From assembly GCF_000472545.1 (NCBI RefSeq), contig NZ_AWZV01000004.1, forward strand, positions 361,074-425,073: a stretch of 64,000 nt of DNA, given 5' to 3'. This DNA is from Burkholderia sp. WSM2232. Its GTDB lineage: Bacteria; Pseudomonadota; Gammaproteobacteria; Burkholderiales; Burkholderiaceae. Positions 33,897 through 45,482 of this stretch are shown here, piece by piece. Each line of letters starts with the position of its first letter. Within the stretch, counting starts at the first letter, position 1. The notes under the pieces are model-generated. The model was not told the origin of the DNA. It saw only the letters and a program-made list of their open reading frames with translations, and did not search any database. Made by a program: the position numbers and the translations under genes.

Positions 33897-33971
33897 TGGT
33901 CCCCCTGGCAGGAATCGAACCTGCATCTAGCGCTTAGGAGGCACTTGTTCTATCCATTGAACTACAGGGAG
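33897..33971 (-). tRNA. tRNA-Arg (anticodon CCT)
   Basis: 75 nt including an encoded CCA. The acceptor stem is CTCCCTG / CAGGGGG with one T-G pair, the anticodon stem is AGTGC / GCGCT around loop CTCCTAA, and the T arm is GCAGG-TTCGATT-CCTGC. Anticodon CCT reads the rare AGG codon. It is a stand-alone gene on the minus strand. Confidence 0.96.
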
Positions 33972-34074
33972 ATGGACAGCAATAACGGGGCGGACCAGAC
34001 CCCGGACATCTCAACCGCCGCGCCGACATTTCGCGGCAGCCACTCGCGTTTCCAGCTATTCGAGCGAGGGCAAG

Positions 34075-34083
34075 AGTATAGCA
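34075..34083 (-). promoter_or_regulatory. Extended -10 promoter, probably of tRNA-Arg
   Basis: On the minus strand TGCTATACT is an extended -10, about 104 bp before the tRNA 5' end. No good -35 is present. Confidence 0.45.
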
Positions 34084-34126
34084 AAAACGCTGAAGGCCGC
34101 ACCGCTCCCGCTCGGTCCAGACCTCC

Positions 34127-34549
34127 TCAAAACCGCGTCGAATAGGCGACGCCCACCGCCTGCCCGCGCGAGCTACGGCTATACGTAATAGCCCAGTTGC
34201 CGAGCAACGCGCCGGTGAGCGCGCCGACGACATCCACGGCCAGATCCTTGTAGGAAAAACCGCTGCTGCGGCAGGTGCCGTCGATCCCTTCTTTGATCAG
34301 CCCTGGAAGCGTGCCGATCAACGTGCCGTAGATCACCGGGTGCGCTGTGTCCCGGGCTAGGTACGCGCCGAGCGCGCCAAACGGCGCCGAGACCGCGAAG
34401 TGCTTGAGCTTGTCGCTGTGAAACCAGCCGTCCGATGTCTGCATGCGATATCCGCCGCGCCCGCCGCCGCAGTCCACGTCGGCGTGTGCGGCCGTGCTTG
34501 CTGCCAGCATCAGCGCAACGCAGATGCCGTGTCTCCATGTTGTGCACAT
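34127..34549 (-). CDS. Exported YfiM/DUF2279-like small protein
   Basis: 140 residues with GGGGGA upstream. A signal peptide covers ~1-23 (CVALMLAASTAAHA). The mature protein has SDKLKHFAVSAPFGALGAYL and a later GIDGTC...DLAVDVVGALTGALLG, two hydrophobic helices. The DK-x2-HF pattern followed by a glycine-rich helix resembles YfiM/DUF2279 envelope proteins. Two or three Cys could form disulfides. Function unknown. It is upstream of the tRNA on the same strand, but the tRNA appears to have its own promoter. Confidence 0.7.
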   Translation of the reverse strand: MCTTWRHGICVALMLAASTAAHADVDCGGGRGGYRMQTSDGWFHSDKLKHFAVSAPFGALGAYLARDTAHPVIYGTLIGTLPGLIKEGIDGTCRSSGFSYKDLAVDVVGALTGALLGNWAITYSRSSRGQAVGVAYSTRF

Positions 34550-34840
34550 GTTGTTGTCCCCCTGGTTTATCGTTTTTTATGGAGACGCCGCAGACCGGTA
34601 TCCGCGTTGATGCGTCGCCATGGGTCTACGTTTTACGCAGGAGACGTGGGTGCGAATGTGCGCCGAACGACCAACGATCGGCCATCTCTGCGGGCTGCGC
34701 CACACACGCGCAGCGGCAGCCGGCGTATGCACCCGCGCCGCGCGAGCGGGAAGGAGAGCAAACAGAAACGTGGAAGGCGCGTCTATAGACGACAACCAGG
34801 CGCGAGAGGGCTAAACCCATCCCCTCGATAATCCCGGTCC
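34550..34840. other. Non-coding gap between rubredoxin terminator and the YfiM-like gene
   Basis: I see no convincing gene here; it should hold the promoter of the YfiM-like gene. The reading frames that stay open are Arg/Ala-rich and lack start signals. Confidence 0.5.
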
Positions 34841-34881
34841 CAAAACAGAAGCGGCCCCGCAGGCATGACCTGCAGGGCCGC
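34841..34881 (-). terminator. Terminator after rubredoxin
   Basis: On the minus strand a 13-bp stem with one mismatch (GCGGCCCTGCAGG / CCTGCGGGGCCGC), loop TCATG, is followed by TTCTGTTTTG, about 90 bp after the rubredoxin stop. Confidence 0.8.
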
Positions 34882-34970
34882 GTGAACCACGTAAGCGTTC
34901 TTGCGCCACGGACGCGTCTTTGCGTTGCCGGCTCGATTAAGACCGGCGGCGGATCAACAACCGTGCAACC

Positions 34971-35150
34971 TCAGAACTCGACTACTGCGAACTCGGCCTT
35001 GCCCACGTCGCACAGCGGGCAGCGCCAGTCCTCGGGAATCGCGGCAAAGCGGGTGCCGGGCGGGATGCCTTCCTCGGGCAAGCCTTCCTCTTCGTTGTAG
35101 ATCCAGCCGCAGATCAGGCAAACCCAGCTCTTGTAGTCAGTCACATCCAT
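34971..35150 (-). CDS. Rubredoxin
   Basis: 59 residues from the ATG at 35150, the usual rubredoxin length; longer in-frame starts would add a non-homologous basic tail. Two Cys pairs ligate the single iron: WVCLICGWIYNEEEG and WRCPLCDVGKAEF, with the aromatic core W/Y/F residues in place. It is a cytoplasmic one-electron carrier, often feeding alkane hydroxylases or oxygen/peroxide reductases; no partner is adjacent. It is divergent from the DUF4399 gene across 245 bp. Confidence 0.95.
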   Translation of the reverse strand: MDVTDYKSWVCLICGWIYNEEEGLPEEGIPPGTRFAAIPEDWRCPLCDVGKAEFAVVEF

Positions 35151-35395
35151 TACTTCACTCACGACGCACTCTTCTCCGCACTTTTCTCTATTCAATGCAA
35201 TGATCCGCGCAGTCTGCCCCTTTTTTGGGCGTCGGCGGCGACCCGCAATATTACCGGAATTTGTCAGTTGCATCGGTGATGCGGTTTGCCGGGATGACCA
35301 GCCGCCAAGGGTCGTCACACTCTGCGTGTATGCTGCGGACTCGCAGCGTGATTGCGTATTCTGTGTGGCTCGTGTTTTTAACCAGGAGAAAAACG

Positions 35396-35797
35396 ATGTT
35401 CAAAACCAAATGGTTGACCGGCGCTGCAGTGGCTGGATTGCTGGCGGCGTCCGGTGCAGTGCAGGCGGCAGGCGTGTCCTTCGTGCAGCCGACGGACGGC
35501 GCCACCGTCAGCAATCCCGTCCACGTGGTGTTCGGCGTGGACGGCATGAAAATCGCACCCGCCGGCACGATGACGGAGGGCACGGGTCATCATCATCTGC
35601 TCGTGGACGGCAAGCCGTTGCCGAAGGGCGAGGTGATTCCCGCCAACGACAAATCGCTGCACTTCGGCAAGGGCCAGACGGAAACGGACCTCACGCTGCC
35701 GCCAGGCGACCATACGCTGACGCTGCAATTCGGCGACGGCGCGCATCGCTCCTATGGTCCCGAATTCAGCAAGACCATTGCCGTGCATGTGAAGTAA
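35396..35797 (+). CDS. DUF4399 periplasmic protein
   Basis: 133 residues from an ATG with CAGGAGA upstream. Signal peptide ~1-24 (AAVAGLLAASGAVQA). The mature protein matches DUF4399: VSFVQPTDGATVSNPVHVVFGVDGM, GTGHHHLLVDG (a His triplet that could bind metal) and LPPGDHTLTLQFGDGAHRSY. It is a small all-beta periplasmic domain of unknown role. Monocistronic, divergent from rubredoxin. Confidence 0.93.
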   Translation: MFKTKWLTGAAVAGLLAASGAVQAAGVSFVQPTDGATVSNPVHVVFGVDGMKIAPAGTMTEGTGHHHLLVDGKPLPKGEVIPANDKSLHFGKGQTETDLTLPPGDHTLTLQFGDGAHRSYGPEFSKTIAVHVK

Positions 35798-35892
35798 GCG
35801 CGGCGCCGGGGCCGTCGGCCGGGCGTGAACTGGCAACGCCCCGCTGCGGGTTCGCCCGGCCGCGCGGCTTGCGGCGGGCAAGCGGGGCAGGC

Positions 35893-36048
35893 AGCACAAG
35901 CGGCACAAGCGGCACAAGCAGGACAAGCGGCACAAGCAGGACAAGCGGCACAAGCAGGACAAGCGGCACAAGCAGGACAAGCAGGACAAGCAGCACAAGC
36001 AGCACAAGCAGCACAAGCAGCACAAGCAGCACAAGCAGCACAAGCAGC
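35893..36048. repeat. 9-bp minisatellite, 17 copies
   Basis: Seventeen ACAAGC cores at exact 9-bp spacing, with connecting triplets AGC, GGC or AGG, inside the 496-bp gap 35798-36293. Alternating AGG/GGC units come first and uniform AGC units last. The unit is a multiple of three, so all frames remain open and give tripeptide repeats, but none has start signals. The rest of the gap holds a TACAAT at 36250, a possible -10 for the ABC-F gene. Confidence 0.95.
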
Positions 36049-36293
36049 GGCATGTCTGGGCATGTCTGGCGCATATCTCGGGATATAGGAACACGTAGGA
36101 GCCCCTATCAGCATGTCCGGCATGCAGGCGCATCTACCGGCGCGCCGCGCCCGCAACGGCTCCTCGCCACGCAGGCCGGCGCCCGCCGTCGCCACGCGCT
36201 CAGTTCATCCTATATCTTCCCGCCGACAGGCAGCGTCGCGCGCGCCCGGTACAATGGGCAGTTCCAAGTCCTCGCTGTCTTCTCCAATTCTCC

Positions 36294-38264
<1,971 letters not shown>

Positions 38265-38645
38265 CGCGACGGCGCTGACGTGTCGCGCCGGCGGCGCATT
38301 CGCCGGCGAGTGTAAAACGCCTTGTCCGCACGGCCAGTCGCGTGCGCTCTGAATTGCCGCCAGGTTCGAAATCAGTAAAATACCCCGCGAACCGGGCTTC
38401 CCCGGCGTTCGGATGTGCGGCGACGCTGCCCGGCCACAAGGCCGGCCGCGAGCCGCGATAGAGCGCCGGATCTGGCAGCGCGCACCAAAGCCAGCGTGGC
38501 CAGGCGCGCGGCACAAATGCGCGGCACAAATGCCAAAGGCATGCGAAAGCCGTGCGCAAGCCGAGCAGCAAAACAGCATGCCCGCACCGCGGGCACCCCA
38601 CCTAACCACGTTGTTTCGTTTCGCTTTTTTTGAAAACTCAACGCA
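38265..38645. other. Non-coding gap between uup and parE
   Basis: No gene found. It contains two direct copies of a 13-bp unit GCGCGGCACAAAT (38506-38531), several GC-rich small palindromes, and an AT-rich stretch near 38615-38640 likely to include the parE promoter. Confidence 0.5.
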
Positions 38646-38680
38646 TTGTCCACGGACTTATGAACAGGACCTGTGGACAA
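38646..38680. promoter_or_regulatory. 8-bp dyad resembling DnaA boxes upstream of parE
   Basis: TTGTCCAC (38646) and GTGGACAA (38673) form a perfect inverted repeat with a 19-bp spacer, 28 bp before the parE ATG. The right arm read on the minus strand is TTGTCCACA, one base from the DnaA box TTATCCACA. Replication-linked control is possible. Confidence 0.4.
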
Positions 38681-38707
38681 CGATGAACCGACGCACCCGA
38701 GTCAACC

Positions 38708-40693
38708 ATGTCTACGAAAAAGCCAAACGCCGCGTATAGCGAAGCGTCGATCAAGGTGTTGAAGGGTCTCGAGCCGGTCAAGCAACGGCCCGGCATGTAC
38801 ACCCGCACTGAGAATCCGCTGCACATCATTCAGGAAGTTATCGACAACGCGTCGGACGAAGCCCTCGGCGGCTATGGCCGGCAAATCACGGTCACGCTGC
38901 ACGCGGACCATTCGGTGTCGGTCGAAGACGACGGCCGCGGCATTCCCTTCGGCCTGCATCCGGAAGAAGGGGTACCGGTCGTCGAAATCGTTTTCACGCG
39001 CCTGCACGCGGGCGGCAAGTTCGACAAAGCGGCTGGCGGCGCATACACGTTTTCCGGCGGCCTGCACGGCGTCGGCGTGTCGGTTACCAACGCGTTGTCC
39101 ACGCGCCTCGACGTCACCGTGTGGCGCGACGGCAAGGTCGCCGCGCTGAGCTTTGCCAATGGCGACGTAGCGAAGCCGCTCGAAGTGCGCGCAGCCGCCA
39201 GGGGCGAAAAGAAATCGGGCACGCGGGTAACCGCATGGGCGAACCCCAAGTACTTCGACTCGCCGAACCTGCCGCTCGGCGAACTGCAACGTCTGTTGCG
39301 CTCGAAAGCGGTGCTGCTGCCGGGCGTCGAAGTTACGCTCGTCAATGAAAAGACCGGCGAACAGCAGAGCTGGAAATACGAAGACGGCCTGCGCGGCTAC
39401 CTGCTCGAAGGCATGAATGGCAGCGACCTGCTGATTCCGCTTTTCGAAGGCGAGCGTTATGCCGAAAACTCGCGTGCGAACGAAGAGACGTTTGCCGAAG
39501 GCGAGGGCGCGGCATGGGTGGTCGCGTGGAGCGAGGAAGGGCCGCTCACCCGCGAGTCGTACGTCAATCTGATTCCAACGCCTGCCGGCGGCACGCATGA
39601 GTCGGGCTTGCGCGAAGGTTTGTATCAGGCGGTGAAGAGCTTCGTCGAGTTGCACAACCTGCAGCCGAAGGGCGTGAAGTTGCTCGCCGAAGACGTGTTC
39701 GCGCGTGTCTCGTTCGTGCTGTCGGCTAAGGTGCTCGACCCGCAATTCCAAGGGCAGATCAAGGAGCGGCTCAATAGCCGCGACGCGGTGAAGCTGGTGG
39801 CGTCGTTCGCGCGGCCCGCGCTCGAGTTGTGGCTCAACCAGCATGTCGAGCACGGCAAGAAACTCGCCGATCTCGTGATCAAGCAGGCGCAGGCGCGCAC
39901 GCGCGCCGGACAGAAGGTCGAGAAGCGCAAGAGCTCGGGCGTGGCCGTGCTGCCGGGCAAGCTGACCGATTGCGAATCGACGGAAATCTCCCGCAACGAG
40001 TTGTTTCTCGTCGAAGGCGATTCAGCCGGCGGCTCCGCGAAAATGGGCCGCGACAAAGAGTATCAGGCCATTCTGCCGCTGCGCGGCAAGGTGCTGAACA
40101 CGTGGGAAACCGAGCGCGACCGTCTCTTTGCCAATAACGAGGTACACGACATTTCGGTGGCTATCGGCGTCGATCCGCATAGTCCGGACGACAAGGTCGA
40201 TCTGTCGAACCTGCGCTACGGCAAGATTTGCATTCTGTCGGACGCGGACGTGGACGGCTCGCACATCCAGGTGTTGCTGCTCACGCTGTTCTTCAAACAT
40301 TTCCCGCAACTTATCGAGCGTGGCCATGTGTGCGTGGCGCGTCCGCCGCTCTTTCGCGTCGACGCTCCCGCGCGCGGCAAGAAGCCGGCGCAGAAGCTGT
40401 ACGCGCTCGACGAAGGCGAGCTCGATGCGATTCTCGACAAGCTGCGCAAGGACGGCGTGCGCGACACGCAATGGTCGATCAGCCGTTTCAAGGGCCTTGG
40501 CGAAATGAGCGCCGAGCAACTGTGGGACACCACGATGAACCCGGACACGCGGCGTCTCACGCCGGTCGCGCTCGGCGAGCTCGACTACGACGCCACGGTC
40601 GCGCGCATGACCATGCTGATGGGCAAGGGCGAAGCGGCCTCGCGGCGCAGCTGGCTCGAAGAAAAGGGCAACGAGGTCGAAGCGGATATTTGA
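38708..40693 (+). CDS. parE: DNA topoisomerase IV subunit B
   Basis: 661 residues, shorter than GyrB and followed by parC, which identifies ParE. GHKL ATPase: EVIDNASDEALGG, DDGRGIPFG, TFSGGLHGVGVSVTNAL. The TOPRIM domain has LFLVEGDSAGGSAK and the metal-binding DADVDGSHI, and the C-terminus has the QLWDTTMNP motif. With ParC it decatenates daughter chromosomes. It is separated from parC by 54 bp and probably co-transcribed. No strong Shine-Dalgarno precedes the ATG. Confidence 0.97.
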   Translation: MSTKKPNAAYSEASIKVLKGLEPVKQRPGMYTRTENPLHIIQEVIDNASDEALGGYGRQITVTLHADHSVSVEDDGRGIPFGLHPEEGVPVVEIVFTRLHAGGKFDKAAGGAYTFSGGLHGVGVSVTNALSTRLDVTVWRDGKVAALSFANGDVAKPLEVRAAARGEKKSGTRVTAWANPKYFDSPNLPLGELQRLLRSKAVLLPGVEVTLVNEKTGEQQSWKYEDGLRGYLLEGMNGSDLLIPLFEGERYAENSRANEETFAEGEGAAWVVAWSEEGPLTRESYVNLIPTPAGGTHESGLREGLYQAVKSFVELHNLQPKGVKLLAEDVFARVSFVLSAKVLDPQFQGQIKERLNSRDAVKLVASFARPALELWLNQHVEHGKKLADLVIKQAQARTRAGQKVEKRKSSGVAVLPGKLTDCESTEISRNELFLVEGDSAGGSAKMGRDKEYQAILPLRGKVLNTWETERDRLFANNEVHDISVAIGVDPHSPDDKVDLSNLRYGKICILSDADVDGSHIQVLLLTLFFKHFPQLIERGHVCVARPPLFRVDAPARGKKPAQKLYALDEGELDAILDKLRKDGVRDTQWSISRFKGLGEMSAEQLWDTTMNPDTRRLTPVALGELDYDATVARMTMLMGKGEAASRRSWLEEKGNEVEADI

Positions 40694-40747
40694 GCGGCGC
40701 AAGCGCTCCCGCGGCAAACCTCACGTCAAACACGATACGGATTCTAG

Positions 40748-43072
40748 ATGGACGACGATAACACTCTCGACCTTTTCACCGAGCCGCCGGCGCCCGAAGG
40801 CGACTTTCTCACGCTCGGCAATTACGCGGAAGGCGCCTATCTTCAGTACGCGGTGAGCGTGGTGAAGGGGCGCGCGCTGCCTGACGTCTGCGACGGCCAG
40901 AAACCGGTGCAGCGGCGCATTCTCTATGCGATGAACGAGCTCGGCCTGAGCGACAACGCGAAGCCGGTCAAGTCGGCGCGCGTGGTGGGCGACGTCATCG
41001 GTAAGTATCATCCGCACGGCGATCAGTCGGCGTACGACGCGCTGGTGCGCCTCGCACAAGACTTTGCGATGCGCTATCCGCTGATCGACGGCCAGGGCAA
41101 CTTCGGTTCGCGCGACGGCGACGGCGCGGCGGCCATGCGTTACACAGAAGCACGCCTGACGCCGATCTCGAAGCTCCTGCTCGACGAGATCGATCAGGGC
41201 ACGGTCGACTTCATGCCCAATTACGACGGCGTGGAAGAGGAGCCGCGGCAACTGCCCGCGCGTCTTCCGTTCCTGCTGCTCAACGGCGCGTCGGGCATCG
41301 CCGTGGGCCTCGCCACCGAAATCCCGTCGCACAACCTGCGCGAAGTCGCGGCCGCCACGGTCGCCATGATCCGCAATCCGAAGATCGCGCACGCGGAGTT
41401 GATGCAGCACATCCCGGGGCCGGATTTCCCGGGCGGCGGCCAGATCATTTCGAGCGAGGCGGAAATCGCGGCGGCTTATGAAACCGGCCGCGGCAGTCTG
41501 AAGGTGCGCGCCCGCTGGAAGATCGAAGACCTCGCGCGCGGCCAGTGGCAACTGGTTATCACAGAATTGCCGCCGAACACGGCCGCGCAGAAGGTGCTCG
41601 AAGAGATCGAGGAACAGACCAATCCGAAAATCAAGCTCGGCAAGAAGGCGCTCACGCCGGAACAGTTGCAGGCGAAGCAGACCATGCTCGGCCTGCTCGA
41701 CGCAGTGCGCGACGAGTCGGGCAAGGACGCGCCGGTTCGTCTCGTGTTCGAGCCGAAGTCGAGCCGCATCGATCAGACGGAGTTCGTCAACACGCTGCTC
41801 GCGCATACGAGCCTCGAGTCGAATGCGTCGCTGAATCTGGTGATGGTGGGCGGCGACGGCCGACCGCGTCAGAAGGGCTTGAGCGAAATTCTGCACGAGT
41901 GGATCGCGTTCCGCTTCGCGACGGTCACACGCCGCACGCGGCATCGTTTGACGAAGGTGGACGACCGCATTCACATCCTCGAAGGGCGGATGATCGTCTA
42001 TCTGAACATCGACGAAGTGATCCGCATCATCCGCGAGTCCGACGAGCCGAAGGTCGCGTTGATGGCCGCGTTCGGGCTCTCGGATCGCCAGGCCGACGAC
42101 ATCCTCGAAATCCGCTTGCGTCAGTTGGCGCGGCTCGAGAAGATCAAGATCGAGAAGGAACTCGCGGAATTGCGCGATGAGAAGGCCAAGCTGGAGGAAC
42201 TGCTCGGCAGCGAATCGGCGATGAAGCGCCTGCTCATCAAGGAAATCGAAGCCGACGCGAAGCAATACGGCGATGAGCGCCGCACGCTCATCCAGCAGGA
42301 AAAGCGCGCGACGTACGAAGCGCGCGTGATCGACGAACCGGTCACGGTCGTGGTTTCGCAAAAGGGCTGGGTACGCGCGCTGAAGGGCCACGGTCTGGAC
42401 ACGGCCGGCTTCACGTTCAAGGCCGGCGACGGTCTGTACGCGGCGTTCCAGTGCCGCACGCCGGATACGCTCGTCGCGTGGGGCAGCAACGGGCGCGTCT
42501 ATTCGGTCGCGGTCGCGTCGTTGCCCGGCGGCCGCGGCGACGGCGTGCCGGTCACGTCGCTTATCGAACTGGAATCGGGCAGCCATCTGATGCATTACTA
42601 CGCGGCTTCGGCGGATCAGGCCTTGTTGCTTGCGTCGAGCAACGGCTTCGGTTTTATCGCCAAGGTCGGCGACATGGTGAGCCGCGTGAAGGCCGGCAAG
42701 TCGTTCATGACGATCGACGCGGGCGCCGCGCCGCTTGCGCCGATGCCGCTGTTGCCGGACGCGTCGCAGGTTGCGTGTCTGTCGTCGACGGGGCGCCTGC
42801 TGGTGTTCGGCATTGACGAAATGAAGACGCTCTCGGGCGGCGGACGCGGGGTCACGCTCATGGCGCTCGACGACAAGGAAACGCTGGTGCAGGCGCTCGC
42901 CATTAATGGCGCAGGCGTGATGTTGATCGGCGCGCGTCGCGGCGGACGTCTCGACGAAGAAAGGCTGAGCGGCGCCGCGCTGGCTGCGCATGTCGGCAAG
43001 CGCGCCCGCAAGGGCCGCGCGCCCGAGAGCAAGCTCAAGCTCGAAGGTATGCGTCCCGCGCTGGCCGGCTGA
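40748..43072 (+). CDS. parC: DNA topoisomerase IV subunit A
   Basis: 774 residues. The catalytic tyrosine is Y132 in AMRYTEARL, and the quinolone-region motif reads [12 protein letters not shown], in which the position of E. coli S80 is Gln (Q93) and that of E84 is Asp (D97). The breakage-reunion domain is followed by a coiled coil ([22 protein letters not shown]) and a beta-pinwheel C-terminal domain ([19 protein letters not shown] onward). It forms A2B2 with ParE. A 14-bp hairpin follows 18 bp after the stop. Confidence 0.97.
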   Translation: MDDDNTLDLFTEPPAPEGDFLTLGNYAEGAYLQYAVSVVKGRALPDVCDGQKPVQRRILYAMNELGLSDNAKPVKSARVVGDVIGKYHPHGDQSAYDALVRLAQDFAMRYPLIDGQGNFGSRDGDGAAAMRYTEARLTPISKLLLDEIDQGTVDFMPNYDGVEEEPRQLPARLPFLLLNGASGIAVGLATEIPSHNLREVAAATVAMIRNPKIAHAELMQHIPGPDFPGGGQIISSEAEIAAAYETGRGSLKVRARWKIEDLARGQWQLVITELPPNTAAQKVLEEIEEQTNPKIKLGKKALTPEQLQAKQTMLGLLDAVRDESGKDAPVRLVFEPKSSRIDQTEFVNTLLAHTSLESNASLNLVMVGGDGRPRQKGLSEILHEWIAFRFATVTRRTRHRLTKVDDRIHILEGRMIVYLNIDEVIRIIRESDEPKVALMAAFGLSDRQADDILEIRLRQLARLEKIKIEKELAELRDEKAKLEELLGSESAMKRLLIKEIEADAKQYGDERRTLIQQEKRATYEARVIDEPVTVVVSQKGWVRALKGHGLDTAGFTFKAGDGLYAAFQCRTPDTLVAWGSNGRVYSVAVASLPGGRGDGVPVTSLIELESGSHLMHYYAASADQALLLASSNGFGFIAKVGDMVSRVKAGKSFMTIDAGAAPLAPMPLLPDASQVACLSSTGRLLVFGIDEMKTLSGGGRGVTLMALDDKETLVQALAINGAGVMLIGARRGGRLDEERLSGAALAAHVGKRARKGRAPESKLKLEGMRPALAG

Positions 43073-43090
43073 CGAACAGTCATGTCGAAA

Positions 43091-43128
43091 GCGGCCGGCG
43101 TCTGTTAGCATGCGCAGACGCCGGCCGC
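43091..43128 (+). terminator. Strong hairpin after parC without a T run
   Basis: A perfect 14-bp stem GCGGCCGGCGTCTG / CAGACGCCGGCCGC with a 10-nt loop, 18 bp after the parC stop. There is no T tract, so it may mainly protect the mRNA 3' end or be a non-canonical terminator. Confidence 0.6.
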
Positions 43129-43497
43129 GCACAGCAGAAGCGGATGCGAGCATAAGCGCGGCAGTGAGTGGGCCCGTGCGCACCGCGGCAAGCACAGCCA
43201 ATCAGCAGTGCAAACAGGCACGGCAGCGAGCCGGGCGAACAAGTACAGCAAGCAGCACAGCAAGAAGCGCAGTCCACCGCGCGAAAGATTCGGGGGCGGC
43301 GTGGCGGTGTCGAGACCAAGTATCTGTTGTGCGGTACTTCGTCGTGGCATCGTGCGCGCCGCAATAACAACAAGAAAAACGACGTAAGCCGTGCGCGCTT
43401 CGGAACTGCACGCAAGACGTGCGGTCGAACGCGCTCAATAGCCGCTGCTCATCGCGTTTCGCATCAGCGGCGCGGCATCGTCGGAGAGGAATACACC
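43129..43497. other. Non-coding gap between parC and the CopD-like gene
   Basis: No gene recognised. A frame continuous with the CopD-like gene is open through most of it, but it is Arg/Gln-rich and not membrane-like, so it is upstream sequence. Confidence 0.5.
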
Positions 43498-43956
43498 ATG
43501 AACAAGGCTATCGAACTCGCGCTCTTCCTACATCTGCTCGCGGTCGCGGTGTGGGTGGGCGGGATGGTCTTCGCGCATTTCTGCTTGCGCCCGGCAATGG
43601 CCGATCTTTCGCCGCAATTGCGGCTGCCGTTGTGGGAATCGGTGTTCGGCCGCTTCTTCAATTGGGTGGCTGCTTCGGTGCTCGTCATTCTGCTGACGGG
43701 CGGCTTCCTGCTCATGCAATTCGGCGGCGGTCACGCCACCTGGCCGCTGCATGCAATGGCTGGCATCGGCATTGTGATGATGCTGATTTTTGGCCATATC
43801 CGCTTTGCCGTCTTTCCGCGCATTCGCCGCGCGGTGCAGGCGCAAAAGTGGCCGGACGGCGCGCAGGCCGTCGGCACCATCCGGCGCCTCGTGCTGGTCA
43901 ACATCGTGCTGGGCGTGGTGACGGTCGGCTTCGCGGTGCTTTCGCGCGGCTTCTAA
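43498..43956 (+). CDS. CopD-like integral membrane protein
   Basis: 152 residues from an ATG with GAGAGGA upstream. Four hydrophobic helices: ALFLHLLAVAVWVGGMVFAHF, VAASVLVILLTGGFLLM, the AMAGIGIVMMLIFGHIRFAV region and LVNIVLGVVTVGFAV. LHLLAVAVWVGGM is the start motif of the CopD/DUF4149-type family, whose His residues may bind copper or heme. It is a single gene convergent with the ChrA-like gene. Confidence 0.88.
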   Translation: MNKAIELALFLHLLAVAVWVGGMVFAHFCLRPAMADLSPQLRLPLWESVFGRFFNWVAASVLVILLTGGFLLMQFGGGHATWPLHAMAGIGIVMMLIFGHIRFAVFPRIRRAVQAQKWPDGAQAVGTIRRLVLVNIVLGVVTVGFAVLSRGF

Positions 43957-44060
43957 GAGAGCGCAAGATTGATTGCGGCGCCGCCTGTCCGCAGGTGCGT
44001 GACTGCAACGGCGCGCTCAGCTTGCACGTTATCCGTTCAGGCGCCGCGCTGTGCCAACTC

Positions 44061-45269
44061 CTAACCCCACGCGCCATACGCGAGCCACAATCCGCACGCC
44101 GCGGCCACGGTGCCGTACACCGCGTACACCGGCAGCTTGAGCTTGGCAAAGCACATTGCAGAGAAGAGGGCAGTGAGCAGATACACCGGTTGCAGCGGCA
44201 CGCGCCCGGCAATACGCAGCACGGCCACCGCGAGAAAGGCAGTCGTGACAGCGCGCAGAATCCGCATGCCGTGCTCGAACCGCGGATTCATTTTCAACTG
44301 ATGCAGATGCCGCTGCGCAAGCACGACGAGGCAGCCGGACGGCACGAACAGGGCGAGCGTGGCGAGGAGCGCGCCTGCCCATCCGTCGACGAGATAGCCG
44401 AAGAACGGCACCACATTCAGAAGCGGTCCCGGCGATATCGGCGACAACGAAAAGGCCAGCGTGAAGTCGTTGTCCGAGATGCCTACGGTCGGTGTGACGA
44501 ACAAGGTTTTGAGCACCGGCAACGCGGAAAAACCGCCGCCGAACAGCGTCATGCCGGCGCCGGCAAGGCGCGGCCACAGTAGCGCGAGATCGTAGCGATG
44601 CGGCAGCGGCAGCGCGAACACCAGCACGAACACACACAGCATGGCGAGTATCTGCCAGTCGCCACGCGCGAACGACACCACGAAGCGCGTGTTGCGCTCC
44701 GGGCTCATCACCCAGCCGGCGCCGAATGCCGCGCTCAGCATTAGCACATACGCGGCGGGGCTGTGCGCGAAGAACAGCGCAAAGCAACCGAGCAGCGCTG
44801 CGGCCCACTCGAGCTTGCCGCGCACCAGCGCGCGCGTCTGCTTGTACCAGGTGATGCCAATCAGAGTCGCCAGTACCACGCTGAAATGATTGAGCAAGGT
44901 TTGCGACGCGGCGGCGCGCACGAGAGGCGTGCGGTAGAAGATCGCGAAAAGCGTCATCAGTATGAAGAACGGCAGCACGCTCGCCACGCCCGCAACCCAT
45001 GCGCCGGCGCGACCGCGCAGTGTATGTCCGAGTTGCACGGCGACGTTGCAGCCCACCGGTCCCGGCACCATCCATGCGAGCGCAATCAGATCGGAGAACG
45101 CGACGCGTGAAACCCTGGCCTCGCGCTCCACATAATGATTTTCGAGCTGCGCCATCAGCGCGAGGCCGCCCCATGACAATGCCGACAGGCCGAACACGAC
45201 CTTGAACAGCATCCATAGCGGTTCTCGCTCCCCTCGTCTTGCCGCATCGTGGCTTGTTATCGTCTGCAT
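44061..45269 (-). CDS. Chromate transporter (ChrA/CHR) family protein
   Basis: 402 residues, long-chain form with two homologous halves of about five membrane helices each. Half 1 has FGLSALSWGGLALMAQLE and LAWMVPGPVGCNVAVQLG; half 2 has GAGMTLFGGGFSALPVL and SLSPISPGPLLNVVPFFGYL, the duplicated CHR motifs. Members export chromate, but many chromosomal copies have unknown anion substrates. The first ATG has no strong Shine-Dalgarno. A 283-bp gap precedes it on the minus strand. Confidence 0.9.
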   Translation of the reverse strand: MQTITSHDAARRGEREPLWMLFKVVFGLSALSWGGLALMAQLENHYVEREARVSRVAFSDLIALAWMVPGPVGCNVAVQLGHTLRGRAGAWVAGVASVLPFFILMTLFAIFYRTPLVRAAASQTLLNHFSVVLATLIGITWYKQTRALVRGKLEWAAALLGCFALFFAHSPAAYVLMLSAAFGAGWVMSPERNTRFVVSFARGDWQILAMLCVFVLVFALPLPHRYDLALLWPRLAGAGMTLFGGGFSALPVLKTLFVTPTVGISDNDFTLAFSLSPISPGPLLNVVPFFGYLVDGWAGALLATLALFVPSGCLVVLAQRHLHQLKMNPRFEHGMRILRAVTTAFLAVAVLRIAGRVPLQPVYLLTALFSAMCFAKLKLPVYAVYGTVAAACGLWLAYGAWG

Positions 45270-45482
45270 GGCGCCACGGGTGCCCGGTGTGCGGGCGCCC
45301 GTCCTGTGAATTGCTTGATGTTGGCTTGATGTTGCGCGCGGCCGCCCGGTCCGATGGCGTCGCGCGAAAACACGATACAGCGAGAATGTAGCCGGTTTCG
45401 GGCGGCGGCGGTATTGACCGGTTTGCCACGGCGCGGCGTGGACGCGAAGCCTTGGGTCAACGTGTCCGGCGTATCAGGCCCG

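Noticed and set aside
35825..36133. Tripeptide-repeat proteins (AQA/GQA, LVL, CAA) across the 9-bp minisatellite
   Set aside because: The 9-bp unit keeps frames open automatically; none has a ribosome site or a recognisable non-repeat part.
40721..43201. Very long open frame on the strand opposite parC (and similar ones opposite the ABC transporter, dcm and GGDEF genes)
   Set aside because: High-GC coding DNA leaves the opposite strand open; the translation is His/Arg/Gln-rich with no domain, while the other strand encodes a complete known protein.
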